This document shows, in pieces, positions 5,142-7,068 of a DNA stretch of 7,068 bases. Numbering within the stretch: position 1 is the first letter of the stretch; each line of letters begins with the position of its first letter. A program made the translations under genes and the position numbers. The DNA is from Oscillospiraceae bacterium (GTDB lineage Bacteria; Bacillota; Clostridia; Oscillospirales; Acutalibacteraceae), in assembly GCA_029007475.1 (NCBI GenBank), contig JAQXHW010000171.1, positions 1 to 7,068 on the forward strand. Direction: 5' to 3'. Under the pieces are notes generated by a model that saw only the letters and a program-made list of their open reading frames with translations, was not told the origin of the DNA and did not search any database.

Positions 5142-6302
5142 TCAGCCGATAACGCGAACCTTGATAACGTCCTCAAGAGCCTCAATAGCGCTGAGAGCGT
5201 TCTTTGTGTCGCCTACGGTGTCGATTACCATGTAGCCGTAATCGCCGCGGCTTTTAGATTCCATGTTCTCAACGTTTGCACCCTCAGCGGCGAGAGCGCC
5301 GGTAATGGTAGCAATAACGCTGGGCTTGTTTCTGTGGAGTACGCAGAATCTCTTGTCACCGGACTTAGCCATTGAGAGGTTGGGATAGTTAACGGAGTTA
5401 ACAATGTTACCGTTCTCAAGGTAGTCTTTAATCTGGTCGGCTGCCATAATTGCGCAGTTATCCTCGCTCTCGGGAGTTGAAGCGCCCAGGTGGGGCATAG
5501 CAATTACGTTTTCCTCGCAGAGAATATCGTCGGTAGCAAAGTCGGTTACGTATTTTGCAACCTTGCCGCTCTTTAATGCTTCGAGAAGGTCAGCGGAGTT
5601 TACAAGACCGTCGCGGCTGAAGTTGAGAATTCTTACGCCGTCCTTCATAGTGGCGATAGTGTCCTTGTTGATTGTGCCCTTAGTGCTTGCGTTGAGGGGA
5701 ACGTGGACTGTGAGGTAGTCGCTGTTCTTGTAAACATCCTCAAGAGAAGCAGCGTGAACTATATTGCGGCTTAATTTCCAAGCTGCGTCAACGGAGAGGT
5801 AGGGGTCGAAGCCGTAAACCTTCATGCCGAGAGCAACTGCTGCGTTAGCAACTAAGATGCCGATAGCGCCGAGACCGACAACGCCTAAGGTCTTGCCCTT
5901 GAGCTCGGGACCTACGAACTGGCTCTTTCCCTTCTCAACGGTTTTGCCGAGAGCGTCGCCTGAGCCCTTGAGAGTCTTTTCCCACTCAATACCGCCGATG
6001 ATGTCACGGGATGCCATAAAGAGACCTGCAAGAACAAGCTCCTTAACAGCGTTTGCGTTAGCACCGGGGGTGTTGAATACTACGATACCGTCCTCGGCAC
6101 ACTTATCTGAGGGGATGTTGTTTGTGCCTGCGCCGGCTCTTGCGATAGCAAGGAGGCTTGCGGGCATCTCCATCTCGTGCATGGAAGCAGAGCGAACGAT
6201 AACAGCGTCGGGAGTATCGGTATTATCTGTGATAGTATAGTTTTCGCCTAAGCGGTCGGTACCCACAGCGGCGATTTTGTTAAGTGTAAGAATATTAAAC
6301 AT
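5142..6302 (-). CDS. serA: D-3-phosphoglycerate dehydrogenase, short form with C-terminal ACT domain
   Basis: Oxidises 3-phosphoglycerate to 3-phosphohydroxypyruvate with NAD+, the first step of serine synthesis, in the cytoplasm. 386 residues, counted from the ATG at 6300-6302. The substrate-domain signature R-A-G-A-G-T-N-N-I (55-63), the NTPGANANAV block (77-86), the Rossmann motif GLGAIG (143-148) with D166 as NAD-selecting acid, R230 in N-F-S-R-D-G and H271 in H-L-G-A-S-T are present. The catalytic acid, Glu in many D-2-hydroxyacid dehydrogenases, lies in DFATDD (254-259), where only Asp is available; this fits the clostridial subfamily as I know it. An ACT domain (about 318-386) suggests serine feedback control. 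An in-frame TTG at 6314 is rejected as the start because GGAG lies only 2 nt before it; for the ATG, GAGG is 6 nt upstream. It overlaps serC by 8 nt and ends with TGA. Confidence 0.95.
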   Translation of the reverse strand: MFNILTLNKIAAVGTDRLGENYTITDNTDTPDAVIVRSASMHEMEMPASLLAIARAGAGTNNIPSDKCAEDGIVVFNTPGANANAVKELVLAGLFMASRDIIGGIEWEKTLKGSGDALGKTVEKGKSQFVGPELKGKTLGVVGLGAIGILVANAAVALGMKVYGFDPYLSVDAAWKLSRNIVHAASLEDVYKNSDYLTVHVPLNASTKGTINKDTIATMKDGVRILNFSRDGLVNSADLLEALKSGKVAKYVTDFATDDILCEENVIAMPHLGASTPESEDNCAIMAADQIKDYLENGNIVNSVNYPNLSMAKSGDKRFCVLHRNKPSVIATITGALAAEGANVENMESKSRGDYGYMVIDTVGDTKNALSAIEALEDVIKVRVIG

Positions 6303-7068
6303 GGCTTGCCTCAAACTCCTTCATAACTTCGATAAGCTTCTCAACGCCCTCGATAGGCATAGCGTTATAGATAGAAGCGCGCATACCGCCAACAGAGCGG
6401 TGACCCTTGATATTAACGATACCTGCATCTGTGCAAGCCTTGATGAACTCTGCGTCAAGCTCATCTGAGCCGGTAACGAAGGGAACGTTCATGAGAGAAC
6501 GGTCCTCTTTTACAACTGTGCCCTTAAAGAGCTTGGAGCTGTCAAGATAATCGTAGAGGAGGTTTGCCTTCTTGAGGTTGAGCTCATACATTTTATCGAG
6601 ACCGCCCACCTCGTTCTTAATCCACTCAAGCACGAGCTTAGCAATGTAGATTGTGTATCAGGGGGGAGTGTTGAACATAGAGCCGTTGTCAGCGTGGGTC
6701 TGGTAATTGAACATTGTGGGGGTAATCTCCTGAGCGTTGCCGATAAGGTCCTCGCGGATGATAGCAACGGTAAGACCTGCGGGAGCCATGTTCTTCTGTG
6801 CGCCTGCGTAGAGAACGCCGAACTTGCTTACGTCCATGGGTCTTGAGAGAATACAGGAGGAGATGTCTGCAACAAGGGGAACATCGCCTGTCTCGGGAAG
6901 CTCATTGTAAACGGTACCGTAGATAGTGTTGTTCATGCAGATGTGGAAGTAGTCTGCGTCGGGAGTAAAGGTACTCTTGTCGAGCTTGGGTATGTAAGAG
7001 AAGGTCTTATCCTCAGAGGAAGCAACGATATTTACATTGCCGTAGCGAGCAGCTTCCTTAGCGGCCTT
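6295..7068 (-). CDS. serC: Phosphoserine aminotransferase, 5' truncated by window and carrying an in-frame UGA
   Basis: PLP enzyme converting 3-phosphohydroxypyruvate plus glutamate to phosphoserine and 2-oxoglutarate, the second serine step. 257 codons are visible of about 360; the start lies beyond 7068. The visible part includes K-E-A-A-R-Y-G-N-V-N-I-V, V-A-D-I-S-S-C-I-L-S-R-P with the PLP-ring Asp, Y-A-G-A-Q-K-N-M-A-P-A-G with the Schiff-base Lys, D-N-G-S-M-F-N-T-P-P, and G-H-R-S-V-G-G-M-R-A-S-I-Y-N near the C-terminus. Visible codon 137 is UGA, directly after N-T-P-P, and the frame then continues unchanged as Y-T-I-Y-I-A-K-L-V-L-E-W. The reading frame is not shifted, and the 120 residues after the stop remain well conserved. 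If UGA is read as stop, the product loses the C-terminal domain and would be inactive. The gene overlaps the serA start by 8 nt. It is either a very recent pseudogene, a base-call error, or a recoded gene. Confidence 0.9.
6658..6660 (-). other. In-frame UGA codon in serC at a Cys position of homologues
   Basis: On the minus strand the context is ACT CCC CCC TGA TAC ACA ATC. The motif NTPP-x-[YF]-x-I-Y carries Cys in plant and human PSAT (NTPPC) and Thr in E. coli (NTPPT). UGA differs from either Cys codon (UGC, UGU) by one base. A short stem-loop follows 17 nt later (AAGC/GCUU, 6639-6636 with 6631-6628, loop UCGU), inside the distance range of bacterial SECIS elements. Its loop lacks the usual G in the first two positions, so support for selenocysteine is weak. 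Confidence 0.85.

Noticed and set aside
5824..6240. 138-codon plus-strand open frame antisense to serA
   Set aside because: It is Ala/Pro/Arg-rich as expected for the antisense of a GC-richer coding region, has no ribosome binding site, and lies wholly within a well-conserved gene.
6303..6314. TTG start for serA four codons upstream of the ATG
   Set aside because: GGAG is only 2 nt from the TTG, while the ATG at 6300-6302 has GAGG at 6 nt and gives a normal N-terminus.
6295..6633. Separate gene starting at an internal GTG after the serC UGA
   Set aside because: The GTG encodes the Val of the conserved L-V-L-E-W segment, no ribosome binding site precedes it, and the product would be only the SerC C-terminal domain.
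6658..6660. Genome-wide reassignment of UGA to Trp
   Set aside because: Trp is encoded by TGG throughout, and serA, mgtE and ldh end in TGA at the expected family lengths.

Overview
The window looks like part of a chromosome from a low-to-mid-GC Firmicute of class Clostridia, probably a gut Oscillospiraceae/Ruminococcaceae-type organism. The reasons are strong AGGAGG-type ribosome binding sites, TTGACA/TATAAT-type promoters, U-tailed hairpin terminators, a clostridial-style short SerA with a C-terminal ACT domain, and small Gly/Lys-rich and zinc-ribbon membrane proteins of a Firmicutes type. The lineage is inferred from these features; no marker gene settles it.

Layout from left to right. 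Positions 1-159 hold the last 52 codons of a plus-strand gene, probably an extracellular or beta-sandwich protein, followed by a hairpin terminator (176-210). All other convincing genes are on the minus strand. These are a two-TM membrane protein with a C-terminal zinc ribbon (267-677), which converges on the terminator, and a 71-residue Gly-periodic protein with its own promoter and terminator (830-1045). Next comes an apparent three-gene operon read right to left: mgtE (Mg2+ channel/transporter, 3390-4772), a secreted class-3 lipase with a TTG start (2198-3376) and ldh (L-lactate dehydrogenase, 1220-2170). Last is the serine-biosynthesis pair serC-serA (7068 down to 5142), with serC cut by the window edge.

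Regulation that can be read directly. A TTGACA/TAAAAT promoter at 5048-5076 lies just past the serA terminator and drives mgtE through a leader of about 265 nt. The leader folds on paper into a long imperfect helix (4845-4955 end to end). It also carries a 34-codon ORF with a good ribosome binding site (4872-4976). It does not resemble the M-box Mg2+ riboswitch. A second RNA device sits between the lipase and ldh: one hairpin contains the lipase stop codon, hides the ldh ribosome binding site and ends in five U residues.

The most striking oddity is in serC. The frame is open and well conserved on both sides of a single in-frame UGA (6658-6660), at a position where plant and human PSAT homologues carry Cys. 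UGA is a real stop in this genome, since serA, mgtE and ldh all end with it. The codon is therefore a nonsense mutation or base-call error, or, less likely, a recoded (selenocysteine or readthrough) site.

Functionally, serC and serA catalyse steps 2 and 1 of the phosphorylated serine pathway, with overlapping reading frames. The mgtE-lipase-ldh cluster joins magnesium uptake, an exported hydrolase and fermentative pyruvate reduction on one transcript, which is not a textbook combination.
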